This document shows, piece by piece, positions 43,023 to 51,562 of a stretch of 64,000 bases of DNA. The stretch is from JAJRXR01 sp041402005 (GTDB lineage Bacteria; Planctomycetota; Phycisphaerae; Phycisphaerales; UBA1924): positions 248,001-312,000 of the forward strand of contig JAWKTB010000006.1 of the NCBI GenBank assembly GCA_041402005.1, given 5' to 3'. The notes under the pieces are model-generated. The model searched no databases. It was not told the DNA's origin and worked only from the letters and a program-made list of their open reading frames with translations. Each line of letters begins with the position of its first letter. Within the stretch, counting starts at the first letter, position 1. The position numbers and the translations under genes are program-made.

Positions 43023-44036
43023 TCAGCCCGCCTCGGCACGCGGGTGCGCCTGGTTGTACGCGTCGCGCGTGTGCTGGGCGGACAGGTGCGTGTAGACCTG
43101 GGTGGTCGAGAGCGACTGGTGCCCGAGCAGTTCCTGGACGGAGCGGAGGTCGGCGCCGTTCTCCAAGAGATGCGTCGCGAAGCTGTGACGCAGCGTGTGG
43201 GGGCTGATCGTGGGGTCGAGGCCGACCTGGCGGAGATACTTGTCGAGCTTGCGACGCACCGAGCGTGAGCTGAGCCGGCTGCCGTGCTTGTTCAGGAAGA
43301 GGGGGCACCGACCCTGGCCATTAACCGCGGCCCGCCAGGAGTCGGCGAAGCGGGGGTCGTGCGAGAGCATGTCGATGTACCGCCGGACGGCGCCCAGGGC
43401 GTGCGAGCCCAGGGGGACGATCCGCTCCTTGCGCCCCTTGCCGCGGACGTGCAGGGCCTCACCCGAGGGGTCCAGGTCCTGGGCGTCGAGGGCGACGAGC
43501 TCGGAGACGCGGATGCCGGTCGAATACAGGGTCTCGAGCATCGCGCGGTCGCGCCGCCCGAGGACGTCGTTGTCGTCGGGGGCGGAGAGGAGACGCTCGA
43601 CCTGCTCGATGGTGATGGCCTTGGGGAGGCGCTTGTTTTGGCGGGGCGTGCGGATGAGGGTCATCGGGTTGCCGTCGACGAGCCCGCGCCGGTCGGCCCA
43701 CTTGTAGAAGGAACGCAGAGTCGCGATCTTGCGCGCCATGGTGGCGGGGGAGTACTGCTGCTCGCCCAGGTGGGCGAGGAAGTTGCGGATGGTGTCCGGG
43801 TCGCCCTTGCAGACGGTCGCGGTGATCGAGCCGTCGGCCGCGTTCTTGGAGCCATTCTCGCGGGCCTTCATCGCGGCCAGCTCGCGGGGCTCGTCGATCT
43901 CGACGCCGAGCTCGTCGGAGAGATACTCGACAAGCTGGCGGAGGTCGGCGCCGTAACACCTGGCGGTGTACGGGCTGAAGTGCCGCTCTTCAGTCAGGTA
44001 ACGGGTGAAGGCCAGGGTGATCGGCAGCGTCGACAT
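43023..44036 (-). CDS. xer: Tyrosine recombinase of the XerC/XerD type
   Basis: 337 residues from ATG 44036 (AGGAG 8 nt upstream). An earlier GTG at 44096 adds 20 residues and would overlap the upstream stop. N-terminal core-binding domain (FTRYLTEERHFSPYTARCYGADLRQLVEYL) and the catalytic domain with STGIRVSELVALDAQDL (Arg), the GKGRKER Lys loop, HTLRHSFATHLLENGADLRSVQELLGHQSLSTTQVYTHL (His-x-x-Arg, His, Tyr). Resolves chromosome dimers at dif or acts as an integrase; the housekeeping neighbours and lack of att repeats favour the Xer role. An insert of about 30 residues in the N-terminal domain (MKARENGSKNAADGS) is unusual. Confidence 0.9.
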   Translation of the reverse strand: MSTLPITLAFTRYLTEERHFSPYTARCYGADLRQLVEYLSDELGVEIDEPRELAAMKARENGSKNAADGSITATVCKGDPDTIRNFLAHLGEQQYSPATMARKIATLRSFYKWADRRGLVDGNPMTLIRTPRQNKRLPKAITIEQVERLLSAPDDNDVLGRRDRAMLETLYSTGIRVSELVALDAQDLDPSGEALHVRGKGRKERIVPLGSHALGAVRRYIDMLSHDPRFADSWRAAVNGQGRCPLFLNKHGSRLSSRSVRRKLDKYLRQVGLDPTISPHTLRHSFATHLLENGADLRSVQELLGHQSLSTTQVYTHLSAQHTRDAYNQAHPRAEAG

Positions 44037-44092
44037 CTGGTCGCTCCTGGGCTCGGACGGTTCCGTCCGTCCGTGCGGGAGGGGGTTCAGGC

Positions 44093-44350
44093 TCACGCTC
44101 TATCGGGCGTGGCGGGGGCCTTGTTGACTCCGATCCTGAGGACGCCGGCCAGACGGGCCCGAATCAGGGCGACATCCTCCAGCCTGATGGGCGAATCCTC
44201 GCTCAGGGCGTGCTCCACCAGGCACTCGAGCATGGCGGGCTCCTCCCCCCTCGCGCAAGTCACGCGCCACCGATGGCGACCGCTCACCAGGCGGACGCTC
44301 AGGTCCGAGGCGTCGAGGGGGGGCTCGGGGACGGGCTTGGGGGTGTTCAC
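44093..44350 (-). CDS. Small hypothetical protein upstream of xer
   Basis: 85 residues, GTG start with AGGAG 7 nt upstream. Contains LSVRLVSGRHRWRVTCARGEEPAMLECLVEHALSED, then a helical LRLEDVALIRARLAG-like stretch. No family recognised. Lies 47 nt after the lipoprotein gene and directly before xer on the same strand, so probably co-transcribed. Confidence 0.6.
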   Translation of the reverse strand: MNTPKPVPEPPLDASDLSVRLVSGRHRWRVTCARGEEPAMLECLVEHALSEDSPIRLEDVALIRARLAGVLRIGVNKAPATPDRA

Positions 44351-44397
44351 GTGGGCTCCTTGCCGGCTCGTCGCCGGCTCAGGAGCGCCGGGCGAGG

Positions 44398-45180
44398 TCA
44401 GTCGTCTGCGTGGGCGACCCGCGAGAGTCGGACCCACTCGTTGTCGAGCAGGGTGCGCACCGTGTGGTGCGCCGCAAACTGCGTGAACAGCTCCATGCTG
44501 GCCGTGTAGATCTTCCAGTCGAGGGCGGACTCGGGGTCCGAGCGACCCCGTGCGTAGTCGCGCAGTTCCATCAGCACGCCGTGATCCCGCGCGTCGAGGT
44601 GGTCGGAGGCGATGTTGACGGGACGTCCGCCGAAGCGTGAGTGCGCCGCGTCGTGGTATTCGGTCGAGAGGCGTGAGAGTTGGCGGGGGTCGAGCTCGTC
44701 GACGCGTCCAGACAAGGCGCCGGGCTCGGCGTAGAGCGCCACGCTTAGCCCGATCACCGGCGGGTCGTAGGGGTCCCAGGCGGTGATCGAGCCGACGAGG
44801 ATCGCGTCCGCGCCCAGGGCGCGGGCGAGCTTGCGGGCGTCGCCCTCGTCGCTGACGCCCCGCATGTCCAGGGCACGCATCGTCTCGATCACGCGGTTGA
44901 CCGGCAGGGCACGCAGACCCCTCGTCTGCTCGATCGCGGCGACGAGCTGGTCGGCGACCGCGAGTGAATCGAGACGGCTCACGCCCGACTCGTTGCGCAA
45001 GGGCGCGACCGCCCAGACGAGCTCGCCACTCCCAGACTCGTAGGGGGCGACCAGCACCTCGGGCGAACGCAGCGCCCCGTTCCCGGCGCAAGACGTCAGC
45101 AGGATGCCCAGGACCGCGAGGATGATCGCCCGGGGCAGCAGCCGGAGCTGTTCGGTTGTCACGGCGTCCATGCCCTTCAC
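44398..45180 (-). CDS. Lipoprotein, CsgG/LpoB-like fold suspected
   Basis: 260 residues. Lipoprotein signal with AVLGILLTSCAGN (Cys about residue 31). The body, VWAVAPLRNESGVSRLDSLAVADQLVAAIEQTRGLRALPVNRVIETMRA followed by ARALGADAILVGSITAWDPYDPP, has the order of the TolB-N/CsgG-like fold found in LpoB and CsgG. Likely attached to the outer membrane, facing the periplasm. GTG start with AGGAGG upstream. Sits 93 nt after the propeller lipoprotein gene on the same strand. Confidence 0.75.
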   Translation of the reverse strand: MKGMDAVTTEQLRLLPRAIILAVLGILLTSCAGNGALRSPEVLVAPYESGSGELVWAVAPLRNESGVSRLDSLAVADQLVAAIEQTRGLRALPVNRVIETMRALDMRGVSDEGDARKLARALGADAILVGSITAWDPYDPPVIGLSVALYAEPGALSGRVDELDPRQLSRLSTEYHDAAHSRFGGRPVNIASDHLDARDHGVLMELRDYARGRSDPESALDWKIYTASMELFTQFAAHHTVRTLLDNEWVRLSRVAHADD

Positions 45181-45273
45181 GCGAGGCCTCCTGCCCCGTG
45201 TCCGTCCGCGGGCCGACGCTCGGCCCGCGCTTCAAGCGTCGGGCGCCCGGTCACGAGCGCCCGGCGTCTGTTC

Positions 45274-46713
45274 TCAGTTGTCGGAGTACGAGGGCGCCTC
45301 GACGTACGGGCGGTCGTTCGGGTGGATCTCCGGGATCTGGGCACTGGCGGCCTGCACCGCCGGCCCGATGTCGAAGGACCACAGGTTCTCGTTCCCGCCA
45401 CGGTCGGACACGAAGTAGATCTTGCCGTTGGCGCCCCAGACGGGCATCAGGTCGACGGCGGACCCGCCGGTCAGCTTCACGCGTCCGCGCCCGTCGTCGG
45501 CGATCATCCAGAGACTCGACGTCTCGGGGCGGTCGGAGTTACCGTTGTTCCACTCTGGGGTGTTGGGGACCGCGGCGTACAGGATGAACTTGCCGTCCGG
45601 GCTCCAGCTCGGGTTGATCAACGCCTCGCTCGGGCTGGCGATCAGTTCGGTCTCGCGGCTGGCCTGAGACGGGCTCTCCGTGTACTCGATCGTCCAGATC
45701 GAGAACGCCCGGTCGCCACGCTCACGCGAGCGCTGGAAGACGATCTTGTCGGCGCCCTGTCGCCCGGTGCCCGGGACGGGGCACCACTCGGGGAACAGGC
45801 CGTACCCGATGAACTGCGCGCCGGTGGTGTTGTGGACGTCGACGATCCACATCTCCCAGCGCTGGCTGGTGGCGCCGAGGCGAGAGAAGACGATCTGTGA
45901 CCCGTCGGGCGACCAGGACGGGTGCAGCTCGTGCGACTCGTCGCTGGTGAGCTGGACGGCCTTACCGCCCGAGACCGGCATCATGTACAGGTCCCAGTTG
46001 CCCGAGCGGTTCGACGAGAACGCCACGTACTGCCCGTCCGGGCTGATCGCCGGCATGACGTCCTGGTTCGGATCTTCCGTGAGGCGGGTCACGACGCGGG
46101 AGTTGGCTTCCTTGATGTAGATGTCGCTGGTCGGGCGGTGCTGCGTCGAGGCGAAGACCACCTGGCGACCGTCCGGCGAGACCGACGGGTCGAAGTCCGC
46201 GCCCTCGGGCGAGAACGTCACCTGACGCATGTTCGCGACGGCCTTGGACAGCGCATCGGGGTTGATCTCGCGGGGCAGGCTCGTGCCCAGCTCCTCGCCG
46301 TACAGGCGAACCGAAAGCTCGCGGCTCTGCGGGTCCCGGTTGCGGAAGGCCGACCCGGCGTACGGGTCGGTTCGGCGAGAGGCCGGGGGCTCGGCAGTCG
46401 TCGCGACGCCGACCATCGTCCAGGCGCCGTCGATGTGCGACCAACTGTTCGAGGACAGGCCCTGCGACCCGGACTCGGGGGCACCCGAGGACGAGCCGTT
46501 CGACCCGATGCTGGCCTGGCGGTAGCGGGTCTGTGTGGGGACGGCCTCGACCTGGCGGTACGACGAGTGCGAGTCGGTCAGGTCGACCGCCGGCTCGCGC
46601 GCCTCGTTCTTGCTCGCGGTCGAGGAGTCGGACGCGCAGCCAGTGAGGGTGGCGGCGCCGGCCAGGGCCGCGAGCAGGAGGGTGGCGCTCACGTGGTGGG
46701 TGGATGCGGACAT
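45274..46713 (-). CDS. TolB-like beta-propeller lipoprotein
   Basis: 479 residues. Lipobox LAGAATLTGCAS. After a Ser-rich linker come repeated PD40-type blades: FDPSVSPDGRQVVFASTQH, VMPAISPDGQYVAFSSNRSGNWDLYMM, LHPSWSPDGSQIVFSRLG, INPSWSPDGKFILYA and LMPVWGANGKIYFVSDRGG. Resembles TolB, which recruits Pal for outer-membrane constriction, but TolA, TolQ/R and Pal genes are not adjacent and the lipid anchor differs from TolB. GGAG lies 9 nt before the ATG. Confidence 0.82.
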   Translation of the reverse strand: MSASTHHVSATLLLAALAGAATLTGCASDSSTASKNEAREPAVDLTDSHSSYRQVEAVPTQTRYRQASIGSNGSSSGAPESGSQGLSSNSWSHIDGAWTMVGVATTAEPPASRRTDPYAGSAFRNRDPQSRELSVRLYGEELGTSLPREINPDALSKAVANMRQVTFSPEGADFDPSVSPDGRQVVFASTQHRPTSDIYIKEANSRVVTRLTEDPNQDVMPAISPDGQYVAFSSNRSGNWDLYMMPVSGGKAVQLTSDESHELHPSWSPDGSQIVFSRLGATSQRWEMWIVDVHNTTGAQFIGYGLFPEWCPVPGTGRQGADKIVFQRSRERGDRAFSIWTIEYTESPSQASRETELIASPSEALINPSWSPDGKFILYAAVPNTPEWNNGNSDRPETSSLWMIADDGRGRVKLTGGSAVDLMPVWGANGKIYFVSDRGGNENLWSFDIGPAVQAASAQIPEIHPNDRPYVEAPSYSDN

Positions 46714-46952
46714 CGGTGGAATCTCCGTTCTCAGTGGCAGTCCGGCGCCCCGACGGTTCCCCCCGGGGCCGCGTGCTCGGTCCGCCCCCCGGGCTCCACC
46801 CGACCGGGCGTCTCTCTGGTTTTCGCTTCGCCCCGAGGGTCTCCGACCCGGGTGGGCCTGCGAGGCTTATCGGACGCCTCGCGTCCGCGTCTTGAGCCCG
46901 CACGACCCGGACCTCACCATCGGCGCCTCGGGGTCCAGTCCGAGAACAAATC

Positions 46953-46985
46953 GCCGGGCGGGGGCCCACCACGCCCCCGCCCGGC
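46953..46985 (-). terminator. Terminator of the minus-strand small gene
   Basis: Perfect 13-bp stem GCCGGGCGGGGGC / GCCCCCGCCCGGC with a 7-nt loop. On the minus strand it is followed by GATTTGTT. It lies 17 nt after the stop at 47003. The rest of the 46714-46952 gap has no gene and only the leader of the propeller lipoprotein. Confidence 0.6.
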
Positions 46986-47002
46986 CGCGACTCCTCCGTC
47001 GT

Positions 47003-47263
47003 TCACCCGCGCCGACGCCTGACCTCGATCGCCGGTGTGTCGCCCGAGCGGACCCAGCGCGCCTCGCGCCCCCGGGGCGAGCCGGTCGCCACCAGGCGGT
47101 CGAGGTAGTCGTCCAGGCGCCTCGACTCGAACTGCTCGAGGAAGCGCCGCCCCGCGGAGGGGTTGATCGAGAGGATGTGATCGATGACCTGATCGCGGTT
47201 CAATCGCCCGGGGGCGGGGCGGTCGGGGGTCTGGGACGCGTCGAGGTCGAAGAGGGTCTGCAT
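47003..47263 (-). CDS. Small hypothetical protein
   Basis: 86 residues. MQTLFDLDASQTPDRPAPGRLNRDQVIDHILSINPSAGRRFLEQFESRRLDDYLDRLVAT is a helical, domain-like pattern, followed by a basic tail ending RRRR. GGAG lies 9 nt before the ATG with the same CGGAGATYCC context as the propeller lipoprotein. Monocistronic, with its own terminator. No function recognised. Confidence 0.65.
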   Translation of the reverse strand: MQTLFDLDASQTPDRPAPGRLNRDQVIDHILSINPSAGRRFLEQFESRRLDDYLDRLVATGSPRGREARWVRSGDTPAIEVRRRRG

Positions 47264-47421
47264 CGGGGGATCTCCGGTCCGCCGGCTCCGCCGCGGGGCT
47301 CGTGGGTATCGGACCCCCCTCTCGCGGGCCTCCAGGGTGTAACCCGCGCGGACATTGCCGGCGCAGAACCCGCGCCGCGCACGTTCGGCTGATACAGTCC
47401 CGCCTTCGAGGGAGTCAGCCC

Positions 47422-47985
47422 ATGGCGACAGGCAGCACGCCGCACTTGGATCACCCGACCTTCGCCGCCGTCAAGCAGGCGTTCGCGGGCAAGAAGCTCC
47501 GCGCCACCGAGTTCCGGGGCCTCTCGACGCTGATCGTCGAGCCCGCCGACCTGCACGCGGTGATGAAGTTCCTGCGTGAGGACCCGAGGTGCGACTACGA
47601 CTTCCTCTCCGACGTCGTCGGGATCGACTACCTGAACTACCCGAGCCCCATGCCGGGGCGGTTCGGCGTCGCGTACATCCTCTGCTCCTACCCCCGCACC
47701 GACCGCTTCTGCGTCAAGACGCACCTCGACCCCTCGATCCCGACCGATGGGATCGTGGAGGACCCGGCGCTCTGGCTCGACTCGGTCACGGACATCTGGC
47801 CCGGCGCCGAGTGGCCCGAGCGCGAGGTGTTCGACATGTTCGGCGTGCGCTTCCGCAACCACCCGGACCTGCGCCGCATCCTCACCTGGAAGGACTTCCC
47901 GGCGCACCCGCTCCGCAAGGACTACCCCCTGCGCGGCCGCGGCGAGCGCGAGTCCTACCGCGTCGTGGACCGGACGTCCAGCTGA
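47422..47985 (+). CDS. nuoC: NADH-quinone oxidoreductase subunit C
   Basis: 187 residues. 30-kDa subunit of the peripheral arm of complex I. Signature region YILCSYPRTDRFCVKTHL, then DSVTDIWPGAEWPEREVFDMFGVRFRNHPDLRRILTWKDFPAHPLRKDYPLRG is the classic NuoC C-terminus. GGGAG lies 8 nt before the ATG. It stands alone: no nuoB, nuoD or other nuo gene is near. Stop codon lies inside a small hairpin (47982-47995) before an A-run. Confidence 0.95.
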   Translation: MATGSTPHLDHPTFAAVKQAFAGKKLRATEFRGLSTLIVEPADLHAVMKFLREDPRCDYDFLSDVVGIDYLNYPSPMPGRFGVAYILCSYPRTDRFCVKTHLDPSIPTDGIVEDPALWLDSVTDIWPGAEWPEREVFDMFGVRFRNHPDLRRILTWKDFPAHPLRKDYPLRGRGERESYRVVDRTSS

Positions 47986-48004
47986 GACGACTCAGAAAAA
48001 ACCG

Positions 48005-51000
48005 TCACGGGGCGTCGTTGGGCGCGGTCGGGACGCCCGCCGACGACGGGGCGTTGATGTCGATCCGGTCTCGGATCAGGTCCCAACGCATCGTGCGGGC
48101 CTTGAGGGGCGCGGGACGCGAGGCGTCGAAGACCGTCACCGAGTTGCCGGACCCCGCGGTCGCGAACAGTTCGCCCTGCTGCGCGTCGTACCGGGCGTGA
48201 TCGGCGACCATCTCCCGCGACCCGTTGCGGAAGTAGACGAACCCGGACGCGTCCGCGTACTCGAGCTCGCCCCGGAGCGTGCCGGCGTCCTTCTGCTCGC
48301 CCAGCTCGCGGAAGCGGATCATCAGGTCCTCCGCCTCCAGCTCCGTGTACCGCCCGTCGAGCAGGCTCTGGTGCACGATCCGCGTCGAGTCCTGCAGGTG
48401 CGCCTGGCCGGTCGCTCGTTCGAGCGACATCGAGCCCTCCCAGGTGATCAGCGCCTGGCCAGGGCCCCTGGCGATCAGGGGCAGGCCCTCGGGGCGCTCG
48501 GTGTCCGTCGGCTCCGGGCGCCGATCCAGGGAGAGCATCTTGCCCGCCGAGGGGACGTGGAGCGTGTTGTTCACCGCGTCCGCGTCGATCTGCGCGCCTG
48601 CGAGGAAGTAGACCTGCTCCGCGCGCTCGGGCGCGTCCGCGGCGTACACCCGCGTCTCCACGCTCGCCTTCGTCGCCACCGGCCCCGCCCGCCCGTACGC
48701 GCGCACGCGGAGCAGCTTGCGATCTTCCTTCACGCCCGGGACGCCCTCACTCGACGAGCCCGGCTCGGGCAGCGGCGTGAACTCGATCATCACCCGGTCG
48801 GCGGACAACGAGTCGAGCGTCAAGGGATCGGGCCTCGACTCGGCCTTCGCGTTGCCCGTCAGCTCGATCCGCCCGGCGAAGTCGTCGAAGACCATCCCCT
48901 CTTCCCACGACGCCCAGGCGATGCCCGACAAGCGATCGGGCGCCGCCACCGAATCGTCCTTCTCGAAGCGGCCGGGGCCGAAGACCTCCGCGCCGCGCCC
49001 GATCGCATCGAGGTCGATCTCGAAGCCGGAGATGAGGGCGCCGCCCTTGCCGACCTGCGCGGGCGAGCCGAGGACGGTGACGCGCTGCAGCACGCCGTCG
49101 CCCCGCATCTCGTCGGCCTTGGCCCACGTCTTGTCCGGGCCGGCGTACTCGACCGCGCCCGCGGCGTACACCTCGCCCGTGACGATGTCCCCGTCAGGAC
49201 CGCGCGAGAGGTCCGCGTCGACGTGCTCGGCGTTCAGCGTCGTGTCGGGCGAGGCGAGTCGCACCGCCCCGTCCGCGACGAACCGTGTCGGGTCCAACTC
49301 CTCGCCGTGGGTCCCGGGCGAGAACTCGATGCGCATGGAGTCGCCCGCGGCGGACTGCCCGCGGCTGTCGGTGGCGCGCCCGCCCTCGACCTCGAGCTGC
49401 GCGAGGCGCGTCGAGCCGTCGTCGGTCGGGATGAAGATCGCGGTGAGCGCGTCGGCGCCCTCGAGCTTGGCCTCGCCGTCCGTCGCCTCGACGTCGCCGA
49501 GGAAAGTTGCGCTCTCGAGGTCGGAGGTCATGGCGCCGTCGACGACGCTGAACTGGAAGTCGGCCTGCTCGGTGCACCGGATCTTCCCTCTCGCGTCCGA
49601 GCCGCCCGTCGCCCCGGGGTCGAGCACCCCCTCGAGGACGGTGGGGCCCCGCGAGTGGATCGTGCCGGCGGAGAAGCTGACCATCGCCCGCGAGCCGATG
49701 TATCGCCCCGTCCCCTGCCAGTCGAGGTCGATGGTGCCGCCCGGCCCCGAGAGGATCAGCTCTCGCGTCGAGGCGCGTCCCTCGAGCGCGACCATGTGCC
49801 CGGTGATGCCCAGCTCCGGGTCCTCGCCCTTCACCAGGCCCGTCTTCTCGGCGGTCAGGCGGAACGCCAGGTCCGTCCCGTCCAGCTCAGTCGGCGAGGT
49901 GTTCAAAGGCTTGACGACCAGGGGGCCCGTCCAGCGCAGCGTGATCGGGGCGAGGCGTGGATCGGGAGCAGGCGCCGCGGAGGCCTCAGGGGGAGTTGTC
50001 TCTCCCGAGGCGATGACGTCCGTCCCCTCCTCGTCTGTGGCGGTGACCGCGTCGTCGGGCGACGCCAACTCGGCGGCGGGGGATGACGCGTTGTCGAACG
50101 TCTGGCCGAAGGCATCGGGCGCAAGTCGGTTGTCACGCAGGCGGACCCAGAGGTCGAGCTTGTCCGCCCAGGCGCGCTGCGTGGCCCTCGAGATCTCCAC
50201 GCCATCCAGGAACGCGATCTGATACTCGTCGATCTTGATTGGCGCCGGCGCGGTCGGCGTGGTGGCGTCGCTCGCCTCACCGGCGTCCGCGATCGCGATC
50301 ACGCTCTCGTCGCCATGGGCGGGCTCGGCGTTCGCGGTCTCACTCGCGTCCGAGGGCGTGAGCGTGATGTACTCGCCCTTGCGCACCTCGAGCAGCTCCA
50401 GCCGCTCCTTGACCTGGTTCACGACCGCCGTCAGGTACGACCCCGCGAACTCTGCCTGAGGCGTCTTGATCACCACGCGACCGGTCGTCGCGATCCGCGC
50501 GTTGCGCAGGTCGAACTCAAGCGGCTCCTCCGACGTCGCGGTCAGGATCGGCACGTCCCGCCCGATGACGGGGCGCTCGCCCCCCGGGATCGGGTCGAAG
50601 ACGCGGATGACGACGTTGCCCTGGACGTTGCCGCTCTCCGGCGCGGAGTTCGTCTGCCCGCTCGGGAAGTAGAACCGCCCCTTGGCGGCCTCGACATGCA
50701 GTGTCCGCCCGTCCCGCAGGTAGTACCAGACGCGGGGCTGCGTGACCGACGTCTCCTTGGGGCCAAGCGGCTCGACGGACTCGGCGGTGATCAGCCCGGC
50801 CCGACGCGTCGGGTCGTCCTTGTCCGCGAGTTCCACGTACATGCCCGAGCCGACCGGGCTGGTCAGGGGCTCGACGCCCGGGGGCAGGTCCGGCGCGTCG
50901 TCGAAGGCTTGGCCCGACGCCCCGCCGCCGCCCCGGATCGCGAACACCAGGACCAATAGAATGAAGATCCCCGCCATGGTGGCGGCGATGTACAGGCCGG

Positions 51001-51037
51001 TCCGTTCGGCCAAGCCGCGGCGTCCGTTCCGTGTCAT
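48005..51037 (-). CDS. Large LptC/LptA-OstA-like envelope protein
   Basis: 1010 residues with one N-terminal transmembrane helix (GLYIAATMAGIFILLVLVFAI) and a long periplasmic beta-rich part. Repeated beta-strand units contain OstA-like phrases such as AEFAGSYLTAVVNQV, GIAWASWEEGMVFDDFAGRIELTGNAKAE, NNTLHVPSAGKMLSL, DLMIRFRE and LEYADASGFVYFRNGSREMVADHARYDAQQGELFATA. The C-terminal third most resembles LptA/LptC jellyroll repeats that carry lipopolysaccharide across the periplasm. It lies directly after kdsC (4 nt) and kdsD, which strongly supports an LPS transport role. Far larger than standard LptC (about 190) or LptA (about 180). Confidence 0.75.
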   Translation of the reverse strand: MTRNGRRGLAERTGLYIAATMAGIFILLVLVFAIRGGGGASGQAFDDAPDLPPGVEPLTSPVGSGMYVELADKDDPTRRAGLITAESVEPLGPKETSVTQPRVWYYLRDGRTLHVEAAKGRFYFPSGQTNSAPESGNVQGNVVIRVFDPIPGGERPVIGRDVPILTATSEEPLEFDLRNARIATTGRVVIKTPQAEFAGSYLTAVVNQVKERLELLEVRKGEYITLTPSDASETANAEPAHGDESVIAIADAGEASDATTPTAPAPIKIDEYQIAFLDGVEISRATQRAWADKLDLWVRLRDNRLAPDAFGQTFDNASSPAAELASPDDAVTATDEEGTDVIASGETTPPEASAAPAPDPRLAPITLRWTGPLVVKPLNTSPTELDGTDLAFRLTAEKTGLVKGEDPELGITGHMVALEGRASTRELILSGPGGTIDLDWQGTGRYIGSRAMVSFSAGTIHSRGPTVLEGVLDPGATGGSDARGKIRCTEQADFQFSVVDGAMTSDLESATFLGDVEATDGEAKLEGADALTAIFIPTDDGSTRLAQLEVEGGRATDSRGQSAAGDSMRIEFSPGTHGEELDPTRFVADGAVRLASPDTTLNAEHVDADLSRGPDGDIVTGEVYAAGAVEYAGPDKTWAKADEMRGDGVLQRVTVLGSPAQVGKGGALISGFEIDLDAIGRGAEVFGPGRFEKDDSVAAPDRLSGIAWASWEEGMVFDDFAGRIELTGNAKAESRPDPLTLDSLSADRVMIEFTPLPEPGSSSEGVPGVKEDRKLLRVRAYGRAGPVATKASVETRVYAADAPERAEQVYFLAGAQIDADAVNNTLHVPSAGKMLSLDRRPEPTDTERPEGLPLIARGPGQALITWEGSMSLERATGQAHLQDSTRIVHQSLLDGRYTELEAEDLMIRFRELGEQKDAGTLRGELEYADASGFVYFRNGSREMVADHARYDAQQGELFATAGSGNSVTVFDASRPAPLKARTMRWDLIRDRIDINAPSSAGVPTAPNDAP

Positions 51038-51041
51038 GGCC

Positions 51042-51557
51042 TCAATCGTACCGCGCGCGGGCCTCGCCCATCAGGCCGCGGCCCTCCAGCAGGTGCTCGA
51101 CCGCGTCCCGGACCGCTCCCCGCCCGCCCGGGCGGGTGGTGATGTAGCTCGCCCGCTCGCGGACGAGGGGTTCGGCGTCCGCGACCGCCATCGGATAGCC
51201 CACCAGCCGCATCATCGCCAGGTCGGGCCAGTCGTCGCCCAGGCAGGCCATCTCGCCCAGGCTCACACCCGACTCAGTTGCCAGGCGCCGGACCACCTCT
51301 CCCTTGTCGTGGGCGCCCTCGTAGACATGCTCGATCTGGAGTTCCGCCGCCCGACGCCGGACGTGCTCGCCGCCCCGCGTCGTGATGATGGCGGCGGCGA
51401 ATCCCGCCTCGCGCCACAGCCGCACGCCGAAGCCGTCACGCACGCTGAACGCCTTGATCTCGCGCCCGCGCCCGTCGTCGTCGTAGACGATGGACCCGTC
51501 GGTCATGACGCCGTCCACGTCGAGCACGAGCATGCGGACGTTCTTCGCCTCGCCCAC
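51042..51557 (-). CDS. kdsC: 3-deoxy-D-manno-octulosonate 8-phosphate phosphatase KdsC
   Basis: 171 residues, GTG start. HAD-family phosphatase that makes KDO from KDO-8-phosphate. Motif I LVLDVDGVMTDGSI, ITTRGG, and the C-terminal CLGDDWPDLAMMRLVGYPMAVADA. The short C0-cap HAD form with a Thr-Asp-Gly after motif I is typical for KdsC. 5 nt after kdsD and 4 nt before the LptC/OstA-like gene. Confidence 0.95.
   Translation of the reverse strand: MGEAKNVRMLVLDVDGVMTDGSIVYDDDGRGREIKAFSVRDGFGVRLWREAGFAAAIITTRGGEHVRRRAAELQIEHVYEGAHDKGEVVRRLATESGVSLGEMACLGDDWPDLAMMRLVGYPMAVADAEPLVRERASYITTRPGGRGAVRDAVEHLLEGRGLMGEARARYD
51045..51050 (-). promoter_or_regulatory. Putative -10 box (TACGAT) before the LptC/OstA-like gene
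   Basis: TACGAT on the minus strand ends 7 nt before the ATG at 51037. It lies at the end of kdsC, so it would be an internal operon promoter. Confidence 0.3.
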
Positions 51558-51562
51558 GCCGC

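Noticed and set aside
43023..44036. Xer-type recombinase as an integrase marking a mobile element
   Set aside because: No direct repeats, tRNA target, phage or plasmid genes nearby; neighbours are chromosomal.
47982..47995. Hairpin CTGAG-ACGA-CTCAG at the nuoC stop as a terminator
   Set aside because: Stem of only 5 bp overlapping the stop codon and followed by A rather than T on the coding strand.
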